Below are positions 1 to 7,067 of a stretch of 25,787 nucleotides of DNA, one piece after another. Location: NCBI GenBank assembly GCA_023228445.1, contig JALOBD010000008.1, positions 1 through 25,787 of the forward strand. The letters run 5' to 3'. The translations under genes were made by a program, and so were the position numbers. Origin of the DNA: Sphaerochaeta sp. (GTDB taxonomy: Bacteria > Spirochaetota > Spirochaetia > Sphaerochaetales > Sphaerochaetaceae). Position 1 is the first letter of the stretch. The number at the start of each line of letters is the position of its first letter. The notes beneath the pieces were generated by a model. That model did not search any database and was not told the origin of the DNA. It saw only the letters and a program-made list of their open reading frames with translations.

Positions 1-13
1 TATATCCTTATCC

Positions 14-2047
14 TTAGATATCAAGGTTCGTCACATAGACGGCATTGGCGTCGATGAAGGCGCGCCGGGGCTCGACTTCCTCTCCCATCAACATCGAGAA
101 GACCCGGTCGGCCTCCTCGGCATCGGTGAGGGTAATCTGGCTGATCAGCCGTGTCTCTGGGTTCATCGTCGTCTCCCAAAGTTGCTCTGGATTCATCTCA
201 CCAAGGCCTTTATAGCGTTGGATTCCTACTTTGGAGCTATCGTTGACCCCATTTTCCTCCAGAATCCTGACCCTCGCCTCTTCGTCGTAGGCGTACTCCA
301 CCTTCTTGCCGATGGTAATCTTGTACAGCGGCGGCATGGCGAAGTACACGTAGCCGGCCTCGATGAGGGGGCGCATGTAGCGGAAGAAGAAGGTGAGCAG
401 CAGCGTGCGGATGTGGGAGCCGTCGACGTCGGCGTCGGCCATGATGATGACCTTGTGGTAGCGCACCTTCTCGATGTCGAAGGTCACGTCGCTCTCATAG
501 TCGTCATCCTTGCCCATGTCGTTGTAGCGGGTCATCCCCGCCCCGATGGTCGAGATGACCGGTTGCAGCTTGTCGTTGCCGAGTACCCGGTACTCCTGGG
601 CCTTCTCGACATTGAGCATCTTGCCCCACAGCGGCAGGATTGCCTGGAAGCGCCGGTCGCGGCCCTGCTTGGCAGACCCACCGGCACTGTCGCCCTCGAC
701 GATGAAGACCTCACACTTGGCCGGATCCTTCTCTGAGCAGTCGGCGAGCTTGCCAGGCAGTCCGCCCCCCTCGCTCTTGCGCCTGATCTGTTCACGCGCC
801 TTGCGTGCGGCGACGCGCCCGAGGGCTGCGTTGATGATCTTTGTGAGGATGATCTCCGCTTGGGCGGGGAACTCATCGAAGTAGTTGCCCAGCTTCTCGT
901 AGACGAGGGAGAGGACGACGCCGGTCACGGCGCTGTTGCCCAACTTCATCTTCGTCTGTCCCTCGAACTGCGGCTCGGGGACCTTCACCGAGATGATGGC
1001 GGTGAGCCCTTCACAGATATCGCTCTGCTCAAGCTTCTCGTCGTACTTCTTCAACAGCTTGGGGTTCTTCTGCAACTGGACGTTGATGACCCTACTCAAG
1101 CCGGTGCGAAACCCGGTGAGGTGAGTCCCCCCCTCGCGGGTATTGATGTTGTTGACGAAGGTGAGGATCTTCTCGTCGTACTTGTCGTTGTACTGCAGCG
1201 CAATCTCCACCTTGATGGCATCGCGCTCCCCTTCAATGGAGATCGGTGGGTCGATGAGGGTGCGCTTGTACTCGTTGAGGTAGCTGACGAATTGGCTGAT
1301 GCCCCCCTCGCTCTCGAAGTGCTGGCTCCGCACCTCCTCACCACGTGTGTCGGTGATCGTGATGCCCACCCCCTTGTTGAGGAAGGCAAGCTCACGGAAA
1401 CGGCTCTGCAACACCTCGAAGCTGAAGGCGTGTTCCTCAAGGATCGAGTAGTCAGGGGAGAAGGTCACCTTCGTCCCGGTGACATCAGTGTCGCCGATGC
1501 GCTCCACCTCGGTGATGGGGATCCCCTTGCTGTACCGCTGGCGGTAGATGCCGCCGCCACGAGAGACGGTGACCTCCATGAGGATTGAAAGCGCGTTGAC
1601 GCAGGAGACGCCCACCCCGTGGAGCCCTCCGCTGACCTTATAGGAGTTCTTGTCGAACTTTCCCCCGGCGTGCAGCTGGGTCATTGCAATCTCCAGCGAG
1701 CTACGCTTCTCGGTGGGGTGCATGTCGACGGGGATGCCCCGACCGTCGTCCTCGACGGTACAGCTCTGCCGCCCCTCCTCATCGATGGCGAGGGTGACGC
1801 GGATGTGTGAACAGAAGCCGGCCATCGCCTCGTCGATGGAGTTGTCCACCACCTCATAGACGAGGTGGTGCAGCCCGTCGATGCTCGTCGACCCTATATA
1901 CATCCCCGGCCGTTTTCTGACCGCTTCCAGGCCCTTGAGGACTTGGATACTGGATGCCCCGTAGCTTTGCGCACCGCTTGTTTTGCCGATGCCATCCTGG
2001 TGCAACGCTTCGGCGGTTGCCCCACTGGCAAAGTTGCCTTCATTCAT
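14..2047 (-). CDS. gyrB: DNA gyrase subunit B
   Basis: ATPase subunit of type II topoisomerase, which introduces negative supercoils with GyrA. The 677-residue protein has the GHKL ATPase domain first (VVDNSIDEA with the ATP-site Asn at 69, DDGRGIPV at 100-107, GGLHGVGV at 140-147). The transducer domain follows, then the TOPRIM domain with EGDSAGGS at 451-458 (Glu451) and DADVDGSH at 538-545 as metal ligands, and a C-terminal RYKGLGEMNP. Length fits the short GyrB class without the extra E. coli insert. About 30 residues precede the usual IQVLKGLEAVRKRPGMYIG start of homology. No later Met is available before that block, and an AAGGAC Shine-Dalgarno lies about 7 nt before this ATG, so the longer start is preferred. 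It is divergent from dnaA, a common arrangement near an origin. The ParE alternative is less likely given the position. Confidence 0.97.
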   Translation of the reverse strand: MNEGNFASGATAEALHQDGIGKTSGAQSYGASSIQVLKGLEAVRKRPGMYIGSTSIDGLHHLVYEVVDNSIDEAMAGFCSHIRVTLAIDEEGRQSCTVEDDGRGIPVDMHPTEKRSSLEIAMTQLHAGGKFDKNSYKVSGGLHGVGVSCVNALSILMEVTVSRGGGIYRQRYSKGIPITEVERIGDTDVTGTKVTFSPDYSILEEHAFSFEVLQSRFRELAFLNKGVGITITDTRGEEVRSQHFESEGGISQFVSYLNEYKRTLIDPPISIEGERDAIKVEIALQYNDKYDEKILTFVNNINTREGGTHLTGFRTGLSRVINVQLQKNPKLLKKYDEKLEQSDICEGLTAIISVKVPEPQFEGQTKMKLGNSAVTGVVLSLVYEKLGNYFDEFPAQAEIILTKIINAALGRVAARKAREQIRRKSEGGGLPGKLADCSEKDPAKCEVFIVEGDSAGGSAKQGRDRRFQAILPLWGKMLNVEKAQEYRVLGNDKLQPVISTIGAGMTRYNDMGKDDDYESDVTFDIEKVRYHKVIIMADADVDGSHIRTLLLTFFFRYMRPLIEAGYVYFAMPPLYKITIGKKVEYAYDEEARVRILEENGVNDSSKVGIQRYKGLGEMNPEQLWETTMNPETRLISQITLTDAEEADRVFSMLMGEEVEPRRAFIDANAVYVTNLDI

Positions 2048-2097
2048 TGAGTATGTCCTTATGTAATAATAAAAAATGCTCTCATATACCTTCGCAT

Positions 2098-2126
2098 ATT
2101 ATAGCAAAAAGTGGGAGGTGTTGCAA
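2098..2126 (-). promoter_or_regulatory. gyrB promoter
   Basis: On the minus strand TTGCAA (2121-2126) is separated by exactly 17 nt from a perfect TATAAT (2098-2103). Transcription would begin about 45-50 nt before the gyrB ATG. This gives a conventional leader that contains the Shine-Dalgarno, unlike several neighbouring genes. Seen in the sequence; not experimentally supported. Confidence 0.75.
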
Positions 2127-2210
2127 GCAATCCAACAAATTTATCACAATTATTTACCCATTATCTGGTAAGGAGTTATGTTTTTATCTCGGGTCACTTT
2201 ATCCCGATGC

Positions 2211-2239
2211 TTGCACCCCGTCGTGGTACAAGGTAAAAT
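2211..2239 (+). promoter_or_regulatory. dnaA promoter, leaderless geometry
   Basis: TTGCAC (2211-2216), a 17-nt spacer and TAAAAT (2234-2239) are followed by only six bases before the dnaA ATG at 2246. A start point about 7 nt after the -10 would be the A of the ATG, so the mRNA would lack a leader. A weak AAGG at 2230-2233 lies inside the promoter and would not be in such a transcript. A small inverted repeat (TCGGG 2189-2193, CCCGA 2203-2207) just upstream could be an operator but is too short to claim. Confidence 0.55.
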
Positions 2240-2245
2240 AGCCGC

Positions 2246-3655
2246 ATGAGTGACGGCCAACACAGCTATTATGAGTTCTGGAAAGAGACGGTTTCGCGCA
2301 TCAGGCAGACGCTGCCCGAGCAGGAGTACCACACCTGGTTCAACCGACTCTCCTACCTGCGCAGCGAGAAGGGCAAGGTGGTCGTCGGCGGGGCGAGCCA
2401 GTTCATTCTGGACACCGTCATCACCCGGTACCGGGAGTTGTTGGTCAACACCCTCAGCGAGCTCACCGGCGAAGAGCTGGTCGTCCAGTTCGAGGTCGCC
2501 TCACGCGACGAGCTGGAACAGCAGAGCGGGCCAGGCAAGGAAGCCAAGGAGGCCTCGGTTCCCAAGAGCGAGGCAAAGCAGGCCATTTCGGCACAGAAGA
2601 GTGCCAAGATCAGGGCTGAGAGCAACCTCAACTCCTCCTATGAGTTCTCCTCCTTCGTCATCGGGGACAACAGCGCCTTCGCCTACAACGCGTCGCTGGC
2701 CATCGCCAAGAACCCTGGTTCCAGCTACAACCCCTGCCTCATCTACGGCGGTGTCGGGCTTGGCAAGACCCACCTGCTCAGCTCCATCGGCAACCACATC
2801 CTGGAGAACACCCCCGAGCTGAAGGTGATGTACGTGACCGCCGAGATGTTCACCAACGAATTCATCGAGTCGATCGGCAGCCAGCGGACCCAGCACTTCA
2901 AGAACAAGTTCCGCAAGGTCGATGTGTTGCTCATCGACGACATCCACTTCCTCCAGGGCAAGGATTCAACCCAGGAGGAGCTCTTCCACACCTTCAACAA
3001 CCTCTACGACGCCAAAAAACAGATGGTCTTCACCTGCGACCGTCCGATCAGCGAGCTGAAGAACATCACCGACCGCCTCTCATCACGCTTTGAGCGCGGC
3101 TTGAACGTCGACCTCCAACCACCGAACTACGAGACGAGGATGGCAATCCTCAAGAAGAAGCTCTCCCAGAAGAGCGCATCGATGAGTGAGGAGATCCTCA
3201 ACTACATCGCCACCAACGTCGTCACCAACGTCCGTGACCTCGAATCCTCGCTGACCAAGTTGGTGGCGTACAGCGAGCTGCTCGACCAGGAGGTCTCCTT
3301 TGAAAAGGCCAAGGAGCTTCTGGGGGTATTGCCCGCCCTCGCCGCCAATGCCAGCCAAACACTCTCCATCGATACGATCATCAAGGTGGTGGGCCAGTAC
3401 TTCAACATCTCCAGCTTCGAGATCAAGGGAAAAAAGAAGAACAAGAGCATCGTCCAGCCGAGGCAGATCGCCATGTACCTGGCACGGGACATCACCGACT
3501 TCTCCACCACCGAGATTGGAACCGAATTTGGCGGGCGGGACCACACCACCGTCATGCACTCCTACGACCGTGTCGAATCGATGATGAAGGCCGACGAGGC
3601 CTTTACCAACACGGTGCTCAAACTCAAGCGCGATTTGACGACCATCAAGAGTTGA
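2246..3655 (+). CDS. dnaA: Chromosomal replication initiator protein DnaA
   Basis: Binds DnaA boxes at oriC as an ATP-bound oligomer, unwinds the origin and recruits the helicase. The 469-residue protein shows all four domains. Domain I is at about 1-85. A low-complexity Ser/Lys/Ala/Glu linker follows at 90-130. The AAA+ domain has Walker A GGVGLGKT at 168-175, Walker B LLIDD at 228-232 and the box VII DRLSSRFERG at 276-285. The C-terminal DNA-binding domain has the DnaA signature GRDHTTVMH at 430-438. The length is typical. The ATG at 2246 gives a natural domain I start. The strongest nearby promoter places the transcription start at or next to this ATG. The non-coding gap after the gene carries DnaA boxes and is the likely origin, so autoregulation is plausible, although no consensus box is seen in the dnaA promoter itself. 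Confidence 0.98.
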   Translation: MSDGQHSYYEFWKETVSRIRQTLPEQEYHTWFNRLSYLRSEKGKVVVGGASQFILDTVITRYRELLVNTLSELTGEELVVQFEVASRDELEQQSGPGKEAKEASVPKSEAKQAISAQKSAKIRAESNLNSSYEFSSFVIGDNSAFAYNASLAIAKNPGSSYNPCLIYGGVGLGKTHLLSSIGNHILENTPELKVMYVTAEMFTNEFIESIGSQRTQHFKNKFRKVDVLLIDDIHFLQGKDSTQEELFHTFNNLYDAKKQMVFTCDRPISELKNITDRLSSRFERGLNVDLQPPNYETRMAILKKKLSQKSASMSEEILNYIATNVVTNVRDLESSLTKLVAYSELLDQEVSFEKAKELLGVLPALAANASQTLSIDTIIKVVGQYFNISSFEIKGKKKNKSIVQPRQIAMYLARDITDFSTTEIGTEFGGRDHTTVMHSYDRVESMMKADEAFTNTVLKLKRDLTTIKS

Positions 3656-3874
3656 CAAGCTGTGGATAAGCTCTTGACAACTTGTGCATAGATAATGAAT
3701 TTTGTGGATAGAGGTGTATTCCTCTGTATGGATTGTGGACAACTGGCAAAGTTATCCACAGGATGTAAAATAATAATAGGTGGCCTTGGAATGATTTATT
3801 CAGTTATCCACAGAATCCGTGCTATTATTACTACTATTACTAATTTTTAATATTAATATAATAGGAGCAATACG
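3656..3874 (+). other. Chromosomal replication origin oriC (dnaA-dnaN intergenic)
   Basis: This 219-bp gap holds a dense set of DnaA boxes around the consensus TTATCCACA. On the minus strand they are 3661-3669 (perfect), 3683-3691 (one change), 3703-3711 (one change) and 3734-3742 (TTGTCCACA). On the plus strand they are 3752-3760 (perfect) and 3804-3812 (perfect). The boxes point left in the first half and right in the second half. An AT-rich tract follows up to the dnaN ribosome binding site (AGGAG 3863-3867). Position between dnaA and dnaN is the classical origin location. DnaA-box calls are read directly; origin activity is inferred. Confidence 0.92.
3804..3864 (+). promoter_or_regulatory. 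Origin unwinding element: DnaA box, GC spacer, DnaA-trios, AT-rich DUE
   Basis: The perfect DnaA box at 3804-3812 is followed by a 9-nt spacer and then seven contiguous trinucleotides at 3822-3842. On the top strand they read CTA TTA TTA CTA CTA TTA CTA. On the bottom strand, read 3' to 5', these are GAT/AAT repeats, the DnaA-trio pattern defined as part of the bacterial basal unwinding system in Bacillus subtilis. An almost pure A/T tract (3843-3864) comes next and is the likely melting site. This fixes the direction of unwinding toward dnaN. Confidence 0.82.
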
Positions 3875-4981
3875 ATGAAGTTTGTCTGTAGCAAAGAGAT
3901 CATCCTGACTGAAATAATATATGCCATGAGCTTCACCAGCCAGAAGAACGCCCTCTCCATCACCAGCAATGTATTCCTGCAGGCCAAAGGGTCATCCCTC
4001 TCCATCAAGGCGACCGACCTGAAGGTGGGTTTCAGTACCGAAATCCCCGTCGAGGTTTTTGAGGAGGGCAAGACCCTCGTCTCTTGTACTAAGTTTCTCG
4101 AAATCCTTCGCTCGCTGCCCGACGGTGATGTCGAGTTCATCAGCAGCAACGGTATTTTTGCCATCAAGCCGGTGAGCCAGAGCATAGACTTCAAGCTCAG
4201 GACTATCACAACCGATGAGTTTCCGGCCTTGGAGAAGGGCGAGGGACTGACCTACTTCCCCATCGCGCAAAAGGCTTTTACCGAGATGATTGACCAGACC
4301 CATTTTTCTGCAGCCGAGGATGACTCGCGACAATTCCTCAACGGCGTCTTCTTGGAACGCACCAAGGGGGGACTGACGATGGTGGCCACCGATGGACGGC
4401 GTCTCTCCATCGTGGAGCGCACCTTCACCGATGAAATGGATCAATTCAATCCCATCATCATCCCTACCAAGTTTTTGACTGAGTTGCGCCGTCTTGCCAG
4501 TGGGGAGGGGACGCTCAGCCTCTCTGTCACCGACAAGCTCCTCTTTTCCATCGTTGGCAACCGGGTCTTCTATACCACCCTCATCAAGGGAGACTATCCC
4601 AACTACCGGCGTGTCATCCCCGAGAGCCAGCGCTTCCACGTTACGATGCGCATCCACGACATGCTCGATGCACTCAGGCGTGTATCGCTGTTAGTAGAGA
4701 ACAAAGCCAAGCGGGTCTACCTCGATATCAGCGAGGAGGGGACTCTGCTGACCAGCGATGAGAACGAAAGTGGGGAGGCCAAGGAGATCATCGCGTGCCA
4801 GTACGAGGGGCCGGAGAGCAGGATCAGTCTCAACTACACCTACTTGCTCACCCCGCTGAAGGTCATGGATGGGGAGTACTTCACGCTGAACTTCACCGAG
4901 CCCACCCGGGCATTGACGGTTGTTCCCGAAGGTGAGCGCGACTACCTGCACCTCATCATGCCGATGCAACAGAACCCCTAG
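3875..4981 (+). CDS. dnaN: DNA polymerase III beta sliding clamp
   Basis: Ring-forming processivity clamp for DNA polymerase III. The 368-residue protein has the normal clamp length, enough for three repeated folds of about 120 residues each. It starts MKFVCSKEIILTEI and ends with the family's conserved HLIMPM tail near residue 360. The internal VATDGRRLSI and IIPTKFLTEL segments are typical of clamp domain 2. The ATG at 3875 has AGGAG at 3863-3867, spaced 7 nt. Its stop codon TAG (4979-4981) directly abuts the recF ATG, so the two are almost certainly co-translated. No convincing dedicated promoter was found in the AT-rich origin DNA just upstream. Confidence 0.97.
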   Translation: MKFVCSKEIILTEIIYAMSFTSQKNALSITSNVFLQAKGSSLSIKATDLKVGFSTEIPVEVFEEGKTLVSCTKFLEILRSLPDGDVEFISSNGIFAIKPVSQSIDFKLRTITTDEFPALEKGEGLTYFPIAQKAFTEMIDQTHFSAAEDDSRQFLNGVFLERTKGGLTMVATDGRRLSIVERTFTDEMDQFNPIIIPTKFLTELRRLASGEGTLSLSVTDKLLFSIVGNRVFYTTLIKGDYPNYRRVIPESQRFHVTMRIHDMLDALRRVSLLVENKAKRVYLDISEEGTLLTSDENESGEAKEIIACQYEGPESRISLNYTYLLTPLKVMDGEYFTLNFTEPTRALTVVPEGERDYLHLIMPMQQNP

Positions 4982-6073
4982 ATGCGGTTCCTTCGAATCT
5001 GGACCAACCACTATCGAAACCTCGAGAGCGGATGGATAGACCTCGATGCACAGGAGGTCTTCCTCGTCGGCTACAACGGGCAGGGCAAGACCAACCTGCT
5101 GGAAGCCCTCTACGCACTCTGCTATGGCTCCTCGTTTCGCACCAATGTACTGCGAGAAATTGCCCGCCATGGGGAGCGCTCCTTCAAGGTGGTGGGCATC
5201 TATGGGGATGATGAGGGCATTGAACACACCCTGGAGTTGGAGTTCAAGGATGCAAAACGGACGGTGAGCCTGGATGGCAAGGTTGTCCGGGACCGCAAGG
5301 ACCTGATCTACAATATCCCCTGTATCGTCTTCAGCCACGATGACATCGCCTTTGTGCGCGGTGAGCCGGAGTCCAGGCGCTACTTCTTCGACCAGACGAT
5401 GAGTATGTACGACCCGCTCTTCTTCGATGACCTGCGCCGCTACCGGTCGGTGCTTCGCCAACGCAACCTCTCCATCAAGGAGGGGCGGGACGACCTGTTG
5501 GCCATCTACGACCAACAGCTTGCCCGCCACGGTATCGCCATCCAGGGCAACCGTACCCGCACGGCGGCCCGCTTCAACGAGATTTTTCCCTCCCTCTACC
5601 GAGAGATCTCGCACACCGACACCGACGTGGAGATCGACTACATCCCCTCGTGGAAGAACTGTGCCACCGAGGAGGAGGTGGTCGAACATCTGTCCAGCCA
5701 CCGTGAACGTGACCGGATCATGGCAACGACGACCAGCGGTATCCACCGCGACCGCTTCGTCATCTCGTCACGGGGACAGAGCTTCGACCAAAGCGGGTCG
5801 ACGGGACAACTGCGCCTCGCCTCATTGGTCCTCAGAAGCGCCCAGATGGCATTCTATGAACAGATGACGGCAAAGAAGCCGGTGATATTGGTCGACGATG
5901 TGCTCTTGGAGCTCGACCACACGCGGCGTGAGCGATTTCTCTCACACCTGAAATCCTACAGCCAAGCGCTCTTCACCTTTCTGCCCGACGAACATTACAG
6001 CAAATCCTTGCAGGATGAGGACTCCCTCTTCTATACTGTCAGAGAAGGGAGGTTTGAGCGTGGCCAAGGATAG
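4982..6073 (+). CDS. recF: DNA replication and repair protein RecF
   Basis: SMC-like ATPase that acts with RecO and RecR in loading RecA at gaps. The 363-residue protein shows Walker A GYNGQGKT at 30-37, the RecF segment SGIHRDRF at 252-259, an ABC-type signature region STGQLRLASL at 273-282 and Walker B VILVDD at 301-306. The length is usual for the family. The start codon follows the dnaN stop with zero spacing, so translation probably depends on coupling. The 3' end overlaps the dciA candidate by 14 nt and supplies its Shine-Dalgarno. The last residues (EGRFERGQG) are encoded by this shared stretch. Confidence 0.95.
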   Translation: MRFLRIWTNHYRNLESGWIDLDAQEVFLVGYNGQGKTNLLEALYALCYGSSFRTNVLREIARHGERSFKVVGIYGDDEGIEHTLELEFKDAKRTVSLDGKVVRDRKDLIYNIPCIVFSHDDIAFVRGEPESRRYFFDQTMSMYDPLFFDDLRRYRSVLRQRNLSIKEGRDDLLAIYDQQLARHGIAIQGNRTRTAARFNEIFPSLYREISHTDTDVEIDYIPSWKNCATEEEVVEHLSSHRERDRIMATTTSGIHRDRFVISSRGQSFDQSGSTGQLRLASLVLRSAQMAFYEQMTAKKPVILVDDVLLELDHTRRERFLSHLKSYSQALFTFLPDEHYSKSLQDEDSLFYTVREGRFERGQG

Positions 6074-6380
6074 GCGGGAACGGGTGTGCAAGGAAGGCGA
6101 GCCGATGGAGGGAAAGGAAGTCCTGAGCCTGGTGCTCCGCCGCCTGAAGATTGACCCGAACGCCCCTCGGTCCGCCTTGGGCTTCAGCTGGCAGGAGATT
6201 GTCGGAGAGCGGCTGTACCCCCACGTAAAGATTGTCGACATCAAGCTGCACACGCTGGTGTTGAGGGCCGACCACCCCTCTTGGGCCCAGATTACGATGA
6301 TGCAGCAGAAGCGGATCATCGCTGAATTACAGCGGCGCTACCCGTCGCTGGACATCACGATGATCCAGGTGATTACTTGA
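6060..6380 (+). CDS. dciA: DUF721/DciA-family protein, putative replicative helicase loader
   Basis: A 106-residue protein of the DUF721 family, immediately after recF. The core (about residues 17-106) has the expected pattern, including the FSWQEIVGERLYPHV segment and a strand near LHTLVLRADHPSWAQ, followed by QKRIIAEL. DciA family members are known as loaders or partners of the DnaB helicase in bacteria without DnaC or DnaI. I chose the GTG at 6060 because GGGAGG (6047-6052) sits 7 nt upstream. An in-frame upstream ATG at 6015 lacks such a site, and an internal ATG at 6105 would cut the N terminus. The position in the dnaA-dnaN-recF cluster supports a replication role. The promoter of the next operon overlaps the stop codon. 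Confidence 0.82.
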   Translation: MAKDRRERVCKEGEPMEGKEVLSLVLRRLKIDPNAPRSALGFSWQEIVGERLYPHVKIVDIKLHTLVLRADHPSWAQITMMQQKRIIAELQRRYPSLDITMIQVIT

Positions 6381-6405
6381 CGTTTGGAGCGTCGCTCTAT
6401 ATACT
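6377..6405 (+). promoter_or_regulatory. Promoter of the rpmH-rnpA-yidC-jag operon
   Basis: TTGACG (6377-6382), a 17-nt spacer and TATACT (6400-6405) give a near-consensus housekeeping promoter. The -35 overlaps the dciA stop codon. The start would be near 6412, giving a leader of about 69 nt before rpmH, with GGAG at 6469-6472 as its Shine-Dalgarno. It separates a replication operon from a ribosome/membrane-insertion operon. Confidence 0.75.
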
Positions 6406-6480
6406 CAACCTCTCGGAGGCGTGTCCTCAACCCACAGATAAATTATCCGCGTAAAGCGATGTAAAATTGGAGATTTTCCC

Positions 6481-6648
6481 ATGAGCTACAAAGGAAAGAG
6501 AACCTACCAGCCCAGTAGGGTCAAGAGAAACAGGAAGTTTGGATTCCGGGCCCGTATGGCAACCAAGGGTGGACAGCTGATCCTTGCCCGCAGGCGGGCC
6601 AAGGGGAGGCACAAGCTCTCCGTCAGCGATGAGAAGAAGCCTTACTAA
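6481..6648 (+). CDS. rpmH: 50S ribosomal protein L34
   Basis: Small basic protein of the large ribosomal subunit, 55 residues. It carries the family block KRTYQPSRVKRNRKFGFRAR and ends near RRRAKGRHKLSVSD. Compared with most L34 proteins, which begin M-KRTYQPS, it has a few extra residues (MSYKG) at the start and a short extra tail (EKKPY). The ATG at 6481 is preceded by GGAG at 6469-6472, 8 nt away. The gene overlaps the start of rnpA by 20 nt. The rpmH-rnpA pair is nearly universal in bacteria. Confidence 0.96.
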   Translation: MSYKGKRTYQPSRVKRNRKFGFRARMATKGGQLILARRRAKGRHKLSVSDEKKPY

Positions 6649-6979
6649 GAGCGAGATCGTAAAGCGTAAAGGGGATATTGAACGAATTTTTTCGACCGGC
6701 AAACGCTATGCCGGTCGTAATTTGAAGCTGCTGGTCTGTCAAAACAGCCTTGCTGTTTCGCGAATCATTGTAATTCCGGTGCGCCACTATGGCACATCGG
6801 TAGCGCGCAACCGGATTCGAAGGCAGATCAAGGAGATTTGGAGAACTGAAAAGCACGCCATGATCCCCGGCTACGATGTCGCGTTCCTCGTGTATCCAGG
6901 AAAGAGTACCGACCATGCTTCCCAACGAACACAGATTGTCACCCTCTGCAGAAAGGCGGGCCTCTACGCCCAGTCTTGA
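6629..6979 (+). CDS. rnpA: Ribonuclease P protein component
   Basis: Protein subunit that helps the RNase P RNA bind pre-tRNA 5' leaders. The 116-residue product starts MRRSLTKSEIVKRKGDIERIF and holds the RNR signature ARNRIRRQIKE at 59-69. An upstream in-frame ATG at 6584 would add 15 residues encoded by rpmH in another frame, with no family likeness, so the ATG at 6629 is preferred. This start lies inside rpmH (20-nt overlap) and has no clear Shine-Dalgarno, which suggests coupling to L34 translation. The usual next gene, yidD, is absent: only 88 nt separate this gene from yidC. Confidence 0.93.
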   Translation: MRRSLTKSEIVKRKGDIERIFSTGKRYAGRNLKLLVCQNSLAVSRIIVIPVRHYGTSVARNRIRRQIKEIWRTEKHAMIPGYDVAFLVYPGKSTDHASQRTQIVTLCRKAGLYAQS

Positions 6980-7067
6980 TGCACGTATGTGACCGCTCTC
7001 CCCATACTCTTGTTGTCCAGCCTTTCCTGTCGTATACCCTCCCACCGATCCAATACCAGGAGCTGAT

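Noticed and set aside
3857..3862. TATAAT just before dnaN
   Set aside because: It overlaps the ribosome binding site region and has no -35 at proper spacing; more likely part of the AT-rich unwinding tract.
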